From Zanthoxylum bungeanum (Eukaryota > Streptophyta > Magnoliopsida > Sapindales > Rutaceae), in the NCBI GenBank assembly GCA_019454045.1, contig SKCR01038873.1, forward strand, positions 186,001-250,000: a DNA stretch of 64,000 nt, given 5' to 3'. Shown here one piece after another: positions 32,361 to 44,165 of this stretch (position 1 is the first letter of the stretch; each line of letters begins with the position of its first letter). The translations under genes were made by a program, and so were the position numbers. The notes beneath the pieces were generated by a model. That model was not told the DNA's origin and did no database searches. It was given only the letters and a program-made list of their open reading frames with translations.

Positions 32361-32720
32361 TAGAGATGGCAAATATATTTGGATCCAACTTAGATCCGGG
32401 TATATATTTTAAAGATCTGTACGGACTGGATATCCGGATACAAATATAAAATATTAAAAAATTATTTTAATTTATGATTTTTATTATAATATTATACTTA
32501 GATTTAGATTATTTTGGATGAATTTTTAAATTGTAAATATTATTTTATATGTTAAATTGTTATTGTTTAGTTATAAATATTATTTTATTTTATTTTAAGT
32601 ATTTAAAATTTAATAATTTTAAAATAAAATAATAAAAATCCAAATTTTTTTGCGGATCTAGATATCCGGAGATCCGTATAAAAAATACTCTCATCCGGAT
32701 CTACATATTTTTATGGGGAG
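32361..32720. repeat. Possible decayed hAT-like MITE
   Basis: TAGAGATGGCAAATAT resembles the TAGGGGTGGCAA-type hAT terminus, and ATCCGGAT-type motifs occur near both ends. A matching right terminus and duplication are not found. Confidence 0.25.
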
Positions 32721-32878
32721 CCACATGAGCATGCAGATCCATAAAATGAAATGCAGATATATATATATATATAACTCTTATAGATTAGAGTAGTTGTCCT
32801 TCGTTGGGTTATTAATAGAATATTGGGCTTAGTGGGCTTTATTTTTCTAAACCTATAAATTGATTTGACGAGATTTTA

Positions 32879-33096
32879 TTAATGGTCTCAATTATCATTG
32901 TATGCCATGGAGTTCAAAATTTTGCAAGCCCAGTATTTCATCATGTACTGAGCTGTGCTGGCCTGACATTTTTATTTATTTATTATATTATCAAGAAGTG
33001 ACCTAAAATTGATAGGTTAAATAATAATACTAGACAAATTTTGAACTCTGTGGCCACTCTATCATGCAAACATACAATGATTAATGGGACCATTAA
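32879..33096. mobile_element. MITE-like element of 218 bp
   Basis: The left terminus TTAATGGTCTCAATTATCAT is mirrored by ATGATTAATGGGACCATTAA on the right. The inverted similarity extends to CATTGTATG and GAGTTCAAAATTTTG with gaps. It is flanked by TA on both sides (32877-32878, 33097-33098). No coding capacity; the superfamily is not assigned with confidence. Confidence 0.5.
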
Positions 33097-34239
33097 TATT
33101 GAGGTTGCACTAAATCATTCATTTATAATATTTCCAAAATACTCTTCAAATATTATTTAGTTGTTAAATAAAACAGTCACATCATCAAAATTATTTTAAA
33201 AAGACATCAACTGAAATTTTTTAAATTAAATTTTACTTCTCACTCTTCAATTTTTAAGAGTGATTTCTCTCTATTCCAATATTATTATATAATATTTTAT
33301 CTCTCTTTACTTTATTGTAGTGGACAGTGGTGGCGGTTGAAGTTAATAGTAACTATTTATGTATTAAAAATAATATAATTAAAGCGAGTCGATCGCATTT
33401 AATTTAATTAAAATAATGTAAATCTATTTATATTATCTCTTATACTAATATTATAAAAATTAAATTAACATAATTTTATTTTCATTTGAGGAGTCTTTTG
33501 AAATAAATAATCAAATAAATATTTAAAGAGTCAAATTAAATGAATCTTAGGATCCCACTTCTTGATGATAATATTTTAGGACCCTCATCTTAATTATTTT
33601 TTATTGTTACATTCCTTTTGTTAAAAAAAAGAACAAATCCAACCTATCTCATATATTTGGATAGTCATCATTATTTACTATTTTAGTAACCAAAACTAAA
33701 AATGCAATAAAAATTTTAAGACCCAAAATCCTATTAGATATAGTAAATTAATAACTTTACCATTCGAGAAATTGAAGACCGGCCCTGATAATGTATCTAT
33801 AAATATTTCAATTATAGATGGTGTGAAATGAAATGATTATTAAATCTGAAAGGATTTTGCATGCAGCGTAATCAACTTCATCCATCATTGCATTTGATTA
33901 AAGGACCCCCCAAATGGTCAATTTTACAAAGAGACAGTTAATAATGCAAGCCATTAAACCAACATATTTCATGAGTATTTTTTCGGTGAAGAATCATAAT
34001 TAAATTGTGATTTTAAATTAAAATTTTAATTTAATTACTTTTTTTATATACACTTATTTGTTCAAAATCATAATTATATACTCATTCTATATTTATGTAG
34101 TACATTTATTGTTAAGCACTTTTAGATGTTTTAGTCAAAAAGACACCGAAAGATGCATATATAATAATAATTAAAATATATTAATTATGTGGATGGGTCC
34201 CACATGCATAAAAAGAAACTAATAAAAAATTAAAATTCA

Positions 34240-34640
34240 CTATTTACACAGTGAATTTCATGTCTGTATATTAAATGTTTTATTTTATTATTTTCTTTAT
34301 TCAATTCTCAACCAAATCCTATATATTATAAGAGAGAAAAATATTGTTTATTCTTAAGAGTTTGTGAGAGAGTTGTAATTCTCATATTCTAATAGAGTGT
34401 GAGATTGTTCACTTATTGTGTTTAAAGATAAATTGTAAAATTCTTTTATACTCTTCTAGTTTTACCCGTGAATATTTTCCTTACATTGAGAGTTTTATCA
34501 CGTTAAATATGTGTCTCAGACTAAGCATCATAATTATTATTATACTATTATATGATAGACAAAATCTTATAAACTAATAATTATTCTTAATTTCACTTTA
34601 TTTACGTCTCAGGTTTTCAACCCACCGGATCTCCTAACAT
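34240..34640 (+). repeat. Possible copia LTR remnant (R-U5-like)
   Basis: Phrases such as GTTTTACCCGTGAATATTTTCC, GAGAGTTTTATCACGTTAAAT and GTCTCAGGTTTTCAACCC resemble the R-U5 end of plant copia LTRs. No partner LTR or internal region is found. Confidence 0.3.
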
Positions 34641-36278
34641 TTATCATCATAAATAAATTGGGGACAGAATCCCGACCATATCTCACCACAATGCTGAAAC
34701 CCAAAACAATTAATATGATAATGTTTTTGACATTGAGCCCTTGTATGTCTCCATAATCATTGCTTCTACCGAGCATGTTATTTTTTTTTAGAATAATCGA
34801 TACCAGTATATATCTAATATCACAACTGAAAAATATATTTTATATATATATATCCATATTCGAAATTGTCCAAAAAAATAGGTGAATATAGGATATCTCC
34901 TAAAAAAATATATTAGATACTGAATATGTAAAAATATCTTACCTAATTAAACTATAAGATTAATTAAAATTGATTCAATTACTATAATTTCATTACTTAA
35001 TCACTTAAATAATATATTTGTTGTACTAAAGAACAACATTTGCTCCTTACATGTTAATTACTAAATCAAAGTTACAATAAAGGACTACGAAAATAATTAA
35101 GAAATTGAATTCAACAATTGATAATAATAATAATCAAATACGAGTAAGGCATTGTAATTTTTTATCATCATCATTATTTATTTATTTGATTGAGATATCG
35201 GATATTTAAAATTGATTTTGAAAAAAAAAATCCAATACTGAAATTACACGCCGAAATTAATTTCGATTATATTTCTAAAATCAAAATCTAACCACTATTC
35301 AATATATATTTCAAATATCATATTCTTTTTTTTTTATTAGATAATATCGAGTATCAAAAAAATCCGATCATAATACCATCTTTAGGTGTACAGTCTTGGG
35401 GTAAATTCTCTTTTTGTTCTTAAAAGTTATGCATCAATCTCAGTTAGTTTTTCTATTTTCATAAACACCCTCACACACCTTCATCATTATTTTTTCTTAG
35501 TGTCAAATGTTTAAATGTTTATTCAAAAATACAATTTTTTTTTTTTTGATAATTTTAAACATGTATCGTAAGAGTATGACTCCTTGTAGTGGAATTATGC
35601 CGACCCTCATTGATAAGATTTGAATCAATTGACGGAAATAAATAATTAATTTTAATTTGTTTCCTGAAATAATCACATAAACATAATTATGCTTAATAAC
35701 TTTTTAAACATTGATTGATGCGGGACAGAAATTGCTTTAATTTTTTTTTAATGGTATATATATATATATATGGTCGGCAAAATTTTATGAACCGCTTGAA
35801 TGAGAGAATGTTTTGATAATGTAATTAAAAGGATATGCACATACGTACCGACCAAAATAAGAATTTAGAGAATATGCTAGCAATCAGAATCACATAATAA
35901 TAACTGTTGAAATGTTCGATATATGCAATGCAGCTCAGTGGAAACCAGCAGGCACTGATTCTTGTCCATCATTAAAGCAAGTTTCTCAAAACATATGGTT
36001 CATATTTGTTTTTTTTGGGGTCAAAAACTAAAATAAGGTAACAATTATTGAGTTCATTAAAAAAAAAATAAAAAAAATTAACTGCTCGAAGAAATCCGAT
36101 CTATATAAACTAAGGAGAAAATATGGAGTATATAAGAGGCAATACAATCATTCAATGGGAATCTGAGATGCAAAGATCACTCATTCATTTATGTAATATG
36201 TATGTTGTATGGATGCTGTGTTAAGTCAAGATATTTAATAAATTGTTTTAAAATAAGAGTTTATATGTATGTTGTTGG

Positions 36279-36341
36279 TGTTGAGTCTAGCTGCATGGTC
36301 TGCATGAAGCATCAGAGAAGCTTCCTGCCATCCTCCATGGT
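36279..36341 (+). repeat. Copia-3 5' LTR remnant
   Basis: TGTTGAGTCTAGCTGCATGG through CCTGCCATCCTCCAT is nearly identical to the start of the 3' LTR at 41064. The match ends there, and about 320 bp including U3 promoter, R, U5 and probably the primer-binding site are absent. Confidence 0.8.
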
Positions 36342-36594
36342 CTGTATGTTCGGTGGTATTTTCCGGCGACCAAACGGAGGCTGGACGACGCCGCAAACGC
36401 CGACACGCACCGACGAGTGAGGCAAATCAGCCCATGTGTCGGCTTTAGACCAACGAAGTGTCTATTCCATCATTTTCGATCGTTCCGAAAACAACAGTGA
36501 CATCGAATTTGTGAAATTCAGCCTCGATTTTAGTGTATTTTCATTTTAAACTTTAAAACTTAAAACGGAAATAGAAGATTCCTATTCTGGTGCA
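36342..36594 (+). other. Copia-3 leader sequence
   Basis: Sequence between the LTR remnant and gag. It has a GC-rich patch (GGCGACCAAACGGAGGCTGG, ACGACGCCGCAAACGCCGAC) near 36365-36410 that differs from its AT-rich surroundings. No primer-binding site of the TGGTATCAGAG type is seen. Confidence 0.4.
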
Positions 36595-39500
36595 ATGATT
36601 AAACTGGCTGCAACTAATTACTCTCTCTAGAGACATCGGATGATAGATTTTTTATACTGCAAAGATCTGTTTGATGTCATCGAGTTGAAGGGAGAGAAAC
36701 CAGAGTCTGTTAAGGAGTTTGACTAGAATAAACTCAACAACAGAACTTTGGGTCAGATTAGGCAGTGGATCGGTCACAGTGTCTTCCACCACACGTAGCA
36801 CAGGACACAAATGCTTATGAAATGTGGAGGAAATTGGAAGACATATTCCAGGCCAAAACAGCTCGGAATAAGGCCTTAATCATTAGGTGTTTGGTGAACC
36901 TGAAGCTACGAAGTGCAACTTCCGTTGCAGAACACACCAACGAGTTCCAAAGCCTGGTGAACCAGTTGTCTGCAGTAGACATGCAATTGGCAGACGAAGT
37001 TCAAGCCCTCTTGCTACTCAGTTCTCTTCCTGATAGCTGGGAGACTCTAGTGGTTACTCTCAGCAACTCAGCTCCAGGAGGCAAACTTATCATGCCTATG
37101 GTAAATGATGCCCTGTCAAATGAAGAAGCCAGGAGAAAAGACGTGGGCTCAGATCAAACAGAAGCCCTTGTCTCGGAGCAACGAGTTAGACAACATGAGA
37201 AAAATCAAGGTGGGAGGAGAGGCAGAAGTAAAAGCAGAGGCAAATCCAAGGACGAGAAAAAGACATACAAGTGCTTCCACTGTGGCATTGAAGGCCACCT
37301 GAAGAAAAATTGTCGGAAACTGCAACGGGAGCAGGGACGAGGCAATAACCAGCCGAAGAAGAATGATGCAGAGACATTAGTAGTTACCACGGTAGATGTA
37401 GCTTTATGCTCCGGCCAGGAAGAAGCATGCATTCACACCGCAACTCAGAATGTCGAGTGGGTGGTAGATACTGAAGCATCTTACCACGTCACTCCACACA
37501 TAGATTTCTTCACTACATACAAAGCATGAGACTTTGGAGCAGTGAAGATGGGGAATACCAGTTCTTCTCAGATAGTAGGAATTGGTGAAATACAGTTGCG
37601 GACAAATGCATGGTATACAATAACCTTGAAGGAGGTCAGACATGTTCCAGAACTTCAGCTTAACTTACTTTCGGGAGTAGCCCTTGAAAAACATGGTTAT
37701 GCTATCCACTTCAGCAATGTCACTTGGAGGATGATAAACGGTGCCATGATCATCGCCCGATGACATATCTGTGGAACCTTATACAAGACTCATGTGAAGA
37801 TTTTTACAGAAAGCCTCAATGTAGCTGAACGAGAGGCTTCTCAGAATCTGTGGCACCAGAGACTCGGTCACATGAGTGAAATGAGGTTGTCTACCTTGAT
37901 AAAGAAGGATCTAATCTCTGTCTCCAAAAATGATGCTCTGTATCATTGCAACCATTGTCTATTCGGTAAACAACACAGAATCTCTTTTAATTTCTCTTCT
38001 ACAAAGAAATCGGAGTTACTCAGTCTAGTGTACTCTGATGTATGTGGTTCCTTGGAGGTAAATTCACTATGCGGTAATAAATATTTTCTGACTTTCATTG
38101 ACGATGCTTCTCGGAAAGTATGGGTGTATTTTCTGAAATCAAAGGATCAGGTCATGGACTATTTCAAACTGTTTTATGCCATGGTCGAGCGTGAAACAAG
38201 GAAGAAACTGAAATGCCTTCGCACAGACAATGGAGGCGAATACACTTCTAGGGGGTTCGATGCCTACTACGAAAGCCACGACATTCGACACGAGAGGACT
38301 GTTCCACGCACCACAAGACAATAGTGTCGCTGAAAGGAGATGAACCGCACCATTATAGAGAAAGTCAGAAGCATGATCAGCATGGCTAAGCTGCCAAAGC
38401 CATTCTGGGGAGAAGCTGTTCGTGCCGCCTGCTACCTGATCAACAGATCACCATCTGTACCGTTGAATTTCGAGATTCGGAGAAAGTGGTGTGGTTAAGA
38501 ATCCCTCATATTCTCACCTCAGAATATTCAGATGTTTAGCATTTGCACATGCATCCAAGGAGCTCAGGCAGAAACTCGATGCAAGGACTACCTCATGCAT
38601 CTTCATAGGCTATGGAGACGAGGAATTTGGATACAGGCTATGGGACCCGAAGGAAATGAAGGTCATCAGAAGCAGAGATGTAGTGTTTCTTGAAGACCAG
38701 ACAATAGAAGACATTGAAAAGCCCAAGATGTCTTCTAAAACCAGAGCCGACAATGTCGATGCAAATCCAGACACAACCCCAGCACCAACATCAGTGGCCA
38801 CAGATGATGATGGGGTGCAAGACATGCCAGAAGCAGAACCAGAGGAGGAAGAAGGTGTTGAGCAGATGGAGCTCCAACCTGCTCCATCAGAGGCTTCGGG
38901 ATCATCCACAGATCCAGATGACAACAGACAGCCAGAACCTCCAGTACGAAGATCCGAGAGAGGCCGGATTCCATCAGCCAGATACCAGGATCATAATACA
39001 TTCTGCTTACTGACGAGTGGGAGCCAGAAACCTTCAACGAAGCGGTATCTCATAAAGACAAAGACAAATGGCTGCACGCAATGCAGGATGAGATGAAATC
39101 TCTGCAAAAAAAATAACACTTATGAGATAGTCAAGCTCCCACATGGAATGAAGGCACTGAAGAAAAAATGGGTGTTCAAGCTCAAGAAAGATGGCAGCGG
39201 AAAAGTGGTGAAACACAAAGCTCGGCTCGTAGTCAAAGGATTCCTACATAAAAAAAGGAATTGACTTTGATGAGATTTTTTCACCGGTGGTAAAAATGAC
39301 TTCAATCCGAGTCATCCTATGATTGGTAGCCAGAATGAACTTGGAGCTTGAACAGATGGATGTCAAAACAACATTTCTTCATGGTGATCTGAATGAAGAA
39401 ATCTACATGGAGCAGCCAGAAGATTCACGGTTTCAGGAAAAGAAAACCTTGTTTGCAAGCTGAAAAAAAGCTTGTACGGGCTCAAGCAAGCACTGAGGCA

Positions 39501-41030
39501 GTGGTACAAGAAGTTCGACTCATTCATGGTGGGTCAATGCTACAAAAGAACTGCAGTAGATCGGTGTGTATACATTCAGAGGTTTCCAGATGAAAATTTC
39601 GTTGCTCATCTACTGTATGTAGATGACATGTTGATTGTTGGACAAGAAGCATCGAAGATCAGCCAGCTGAAGAAGGAACTCTCCAAGGCTTTCGACATGA
39701 AAGACTTAGAACCAGCTCAACAGATTTTGGGAATAGAAATTGTTCGTGACAGACAGAATAAGAAGTTGTGGCTTTCACATGAGAGGTATATTGAACGGAT
39801 TATCAGGAGGTTTGATATACAGAAAGCCAAACCAGTCAGCGTTCCGCTAGCGCCCCATTTCAAACTGAGCAAGAGTTCGTGCCCCTCATCCAAGAAAGAG
39901 ATAGAGAAAATGTCAGTAATACCATATTCTTCAACTGTTGGAAGCCTAATGTATGCAATGGTATGTACCAGGCCAGATATTGCACACGCAGTGGGTGTAG
40001 TGAGCCATTTTCTCTCTAACTCTGGAAAACAACACTGTGAGGCAGTCAAATGGGTTCTCAGATACCTCAAGGGTACATCGAAGTTTCGTCTGTGTTACGG
40101 GGGAGCTGATCCGATCTTGGAAGACTATAAAGATTCAGATATGGCAGGAGATCTTGATGGTAGGAAATCTACATCAGAATTCATCTACACTTTTGCAGGG
40201 GGAGTTGTGTCATGACAGTCAAGATTGTAGAGGTGTATTGCATTATCCACAACAGAAGCTGAGTACATCACTATAGCTGAGGCAGAAAATGAAATGATGT
40301 GGCTAAAGCGCTTTCTCCAAGAGTTATGGATCAAGCAGACAGAATTAAGGGTGGCAATGGGCCGGGCCGGGCTTTTGCAAGCCCGGGCCTGGGAAAAGCC
40401 TGGCCTGAGCTTTTTTTTGGGCCCGAATTTTTAAAAAAAAATTTAAAAATTTAAAATATATAAATATAAAATATAGTTACACTATATACAAAGACAATTT
40501 ATAAATAAATAACAAGTTTCATTGATAAATTAACAATTTAAATGTTAAAAATAAATAAAAATGATATAAACATATTAAATAAATATATATATATATATTT
40601 TAAATTTTGGCCTGGGCCGGGCCGGGCCCGGTCCAAAATAGGAAAGCCCGGCCCGGGCCCGGTCCAAAATAGGAAAGCCCGGCCCGGGCCAGGGCCCGAG
40701 CCCGAGCCGGGCTTTCATTTTAAGGCTCGGCCCGGGCTTTTTCCACCCCGGGCCGGGCCGGGCCGCGGGCTAAACTGCCACCCTTAGACAGAATACAAGA
40801 TACATTGTGACAGTCAGAGTGCGCTGGACCTGAGCAAAAACTCAATGTATCATTCCCGGATGAAATACATTGATATTCGCTATCACTGGATACGCGAGGT
40901 GATGGATCAACAACTGCTGAGACTAGTGAAGATCCATACAGATGAGAATCCAGCCGACATGTTAACAAAAGTGATTACCCGAGACAAGCTAGAGTTGTAC
41001 ATAGACATAACCAGGATAGTTGTCAGATGA
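36595..41030 (+). pseudogene. Copia-3 gag-pol polyprotein, broken
   Basis: Copia-type Gag starts at ATG 36595 (LAATNYSL, then TAG in place of W at 36628 and again at 36724). It continues as UBN2-type Gag (YEMWRKLEDIFQ) and a zinc knuckle CFHCGIEGHLKKNC (about 37273-37315). The protease active site is DTEAS rather than DTGAS (37469). Integrase has HQRLGHMSEM...CNHC, YSDVCG and RTDNGGEY. Reverse transcriptase has HQMDVKTTFLHGDL-type and YGLKQALRQWYKKF segments with an intact YVDD box (39616-39627). RNase H is interrupted by the MITE at 40346 and resumes YKIHCDSQSALDLSKNSMYH, then ENPADMLTK. Other breaks lie near 36790, 38324, 38480, 39096, 39260 and 40215. Not functional. Confidence 0.87.
40346..40786. 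mobile_element. hAT-type MITE (441 bp) inside copia-3 RNase H
   Basis: Termini TAAGGGTGGCAATGGG and CTGCCACCCTTA form an inverted repeat of at least 11 bp. A perfect 8-bp duplication GACAGAAT (40338-40345 and 40787-40794) marks hAT-superfamily insertion. The flanks are GC-rich GGGCCGGGCCGGG-type subterminal repeats and the middle is AT-rich. Removing it with one duplication copy rejoins the RNase H reading frame (KQTE to YKIHCDSQ). No ORF of its own. Confidence 0.93.
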
Positions 41031-41063
41031 TGATAGTTTCAGATGCAGCTGAAGGGGGAGAAT

Positions 41064-41448
41064 TGTTGAGTCGAGCTGCATGGTCTGCATGAAGCATCAG
41101 AGAAGCTTCCTGCCATCCTCCATTTTCTGCATCAAGCCAACAGATATTGAGGTGGTGATAGCCTAGAATCAAGGAAAGTTGAAGACTGAAGATGCAGCCA
41201 ACCAACTTTCGGTGGATCACTGTTGAAATGTTGACAATTCGAGCTAGGCATTTACTATAAATACATGGCAGTGTTTTAGTTTCTATGTACCCCAAAGTGT
41301 GAGTAGTAAGCTCCAAGTAGAGAGTTTGGGAGTGTGTGAGGTTTTTGTATAATTGTAAAGTTTAAACACTTGTATCTATTCTTGTAGTAATAGAAGCAAT
41401 TCGGTTTTTTCCTCAAATACACTCTAAAGTGATCAGAGAATCACAACA
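41064..41448 (+). repeat. Copia-3 3' LTR
   Basis: 385 bp, TGTTGAGTCGAGC to TCACAACA, preceded by the polypurine tract AAGGGGGAGAAT (41052-41063). TATA-like TATAAATA at 41256-41263 precedes a likely transcript leader. Followed by the GTTGG duplication. Confidence 0.88.
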
Positions 41449-42274
41449 GTTGGTAAAATGATGGTTTAATAATATTGTTGTGTTTGGTTGGAATGTATTG
41501 TAAAATAAAATTAAATATAAAAATATAAAACGATCCTTCAAATATAAATAACTACTATAAATGTATAGATTGATTAGATTTTTTTTTTTTAAAAAAAAAA
41601 AAATTATTTCATAATAAAAACTAATATTCAATAAAATATAATTAATATTTCCAAAAAACATTATCATAATGAATAAAAATTATGGTAATGAAAATGATTT
41701 AATTAATGAACAAATTGAGAATATTGAAAAGCTAATGGGAATATTTTTGGAATTCAAAAATTTTAAACCATTATAATAATGTAATTGGTGAAGTTTTGGG
41801 GGAATTTTCAACCCAAGAAATAACCGTAAAAAACTATATCTCCCTAAGACACTTGTTCATAAACACCAAAGTTTATTTTGGTTAATATTCAGAGACTTTG
41901 TCTTTCTTGAAATACATTCCCAAAGTATCGTTTCAAGTACTTATGGTTTTGCAGGCTCGCTCTTGGAGTAGTGTCAGTGTGGCGATTGGCTGGCTTAACT
42001 TTATTCTCTTATTTATTTATTTATTTATTTATTTATTAAGATTTTAACGATGTTGACATCTTCTTATTTGCTTAGATTTATTCTTTTATTTCTCTTTTCT
42101 TTTATACTTAATTCTTTCTTTTTTTAATTAATAAAGCACTCACGAGAGACTACAATTAGCATATGATATGACAAATACTTAAGTGCCAATTTAATTGGGA
42201 TTTAAATTTTTGTTCGGCAGTCACCAAAATGAGTTAATTTAAAAAATAAAATTATTTCATCAAAATAAATTTTT

Positions 42275-42425
42275 TTTTTAAATCATTGGAAATCTCACCA
42301 TCAAACTACTCCTTCCGGATTTAAATGGAGTAGGTAAAATCCTCAACTATCTCAGGCTCTTACAAAAAACGCACTTCTTAGATTCGAACTCATGACCTAC
42401 ATCACTAAGTCACGCCCCTTGGGGA
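42275..42425 (-). repeat. SINE-like copy A
   Basis: On the - strand: GTGACTTAGTGATG (A-box-like), then GAGTTCGAATCTAAG (B-box-like), then GTAAGAGCCTGAGATAGTTGAGG. It is related to copy B at 44028-44165. The A-to-B spacing is about 20 bp shorter than in copy B, consistent with an internal deletion. Confidence 0.5.
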
Positions 42426-44027
42426 CTAATCAAAACAGTTACTTTAACATTAATTACCAAATTCGTTTTCTTGTACTTAAAGATATTATTAAGACACCCT
42501 TAAAAAAAAAAACAAAAAAAAAAAAAAATTATTAAGTAAAATTAAAAAACCCCAAAAAATCCTACAAACGGATTAGATTATGCTACAATATGCTCTCTTA
42601 TAAGGAATAAACCTTGCTATGTGTAATTTTCAGAAATTCTTAGACATACAAAATCCCACAAAATAATTCATCCCATAAAAAGGTATATGAAAAATAAAAA
42701 TAATAAAAATAATAAGATGCCAAAGTTCACACGAGTGATAAAACTACACGTGTAAACACAGTTAATAAGAATATACCAAGATTCTTCTGCTAGGCTGGCT
42801 AGCAATACTAAAAAAAACCAAAGTGGTGGTGGTTCATTTTTATTTTACAAAAAGCAAACCCACATCATTGTGGGCTAAAGGGCTTGGACCACTTCACCAA
42901 CCAACTGTTAACTTACTCACATTTATTTTCTAATATTTTAATAAAATTTTATACTCAATATTAAAGTAAATAATTAAAATTATATTTGAACTTATTCATC
43001 CTATTTTTTTTTAATGAAAAAAATATAAAATTACTATTTAATACTTTAAAAATTATATCCAATAATTGTGAAAACATATAAAATAAATAGACAATATTTA
43101 AATTATAGAATTAAAAGAGAATTTATCCTTTATTGCATCACAAATTATGACAATTTTTTTTTTGTTTTTTTTTTTTTTTTCTGTGGCACAGATATATATA
43201 TATTATATATATAGATAAATGATCAAATATTCAGTGAAATAATGGGAGAAAATATTTGCGTTGATGAGAATAATAATCAGAATGGAGTGGGTGTGTGTGT
43301 AATAAAGGTTCGTGTAAAGCAACACATGTTGTGAGTATCTAACTAGAGCTCCGATCCCTTTAATTTCTTTTTCTTTATAATGCATGCATGTCTTTTTCCC
43401 GGAAAATTAATTTTCTAAGAAAGTTTTTTTTATTTTCCTCCAGAAAGTAGAGGTGCTGCTTCTGCTGACGTCCTTTGATTTAACAAAAAAGCCAAATTGT
43501 TTCAGATAATTATGAATTTAATCCACTTTTAAATATATGAGCTTTTTGCTGCCCCTTTTATTATTAGAACAGACAAGAAAGCTTTACGCATGTAAAGTTT
43601 GTTTAACAGTATTTTATTAGTAGACGAGATCCTTTATTGATTGCTGGAAAATAGAAGCTCTAGCTGTTAAATGTGGAATAAAATTAATTTTTAACATCCA
43701 GGTTATAGCCATAAGATCAGTTTAATCATAATTAAGCCAAACAGCTAAGCTAATCGGACCCTAAGTATATAAGACAGAGTAAGAATCAAAATTTATGAAA
43801 AAATCTGACTTGTTTTGCAGTGAAGATTCTTGAAAAATGTTCCTTCAAAAATATGCCCTGAAAAGAAAAATCGACGTTGCAATATTTGCTTGGACCAGCA
43901 TAATAAAACTTGCACTACTACTCCATGATGACTGATGTTGAAACTACTTTTACCAAAATAAAAATAATGATTGGTTACCTCTACACTTTGCAAATATATA
44001 TATATATATATATTTTTGTAACCATCC

Positions 44028-44165
44028 ATTCTGAACTTAAGTGCAACAGATAAAATTTTCGACTGTCTCAGATTCTTACAAAAAAATACGTTCTCTGAAT
44101 TCGAATCCAGAATCTGAATATCAGATCATGAATCTTACACTATCAAAACACATCCTTGGGGATAA
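44028..44165 (-). repeat. SINE-like copy B
   Basis: On the - strand: CCCCAAGGATGTGTTTTGATAG at the start, GGATTCGAATTCAG as B-box-like sequence, then GTAAGAATCTGAGACAGTCG. It parallels copy A over about 120 bp with many substitutions. Confidence 0.5.

Larger units (their letters stand above)
30898..36273. other. AT-rich intergenic region with small repeat remnants
   Basis: No credible protein-coding gene: ORFs are short and of AT-rich low complexity. It contains a perfect hairpin (31137-31230), a tRNA-like promoter pair (31380-31434), a possible hAT-like remnant (32361-32720), a MITE-like inverted repeat (32879-33096) and a possible LTR end remnant (34240-34640). Several TA runs also occur (32756-32772, 35756-35770). 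Confidence 0.6.
36279..41448 (+). mobile_element. Copia-3: Ty1/copia retrotransposon with truncated 5' LTR
   Basis: Bounded by TGTTGAGTCTAGCTGC at 36279 and TCACAACA at 41448, with a perfect GTTGG duplication (36274-36278 and 41449-41453). The 3' LTR is 41064-41448 (385 bp). The 5' side keeps only the first ~62 bp of the LTR and then changes directly to leader sequence. It contains a broken gag-pol and a hAT-type MITE at 40346-40786. Because the duplication is intact, this insertion was complete when it landed and lost LTR sequence later. Confidence 0.9.

Noticed and set aside
36202..36420. 72-codon ORF at the left end of copia-3
   Set aside because: It starts in flanking DNA, crosses the LTR border and ends in the leader, so it cannot be an evolved gene.
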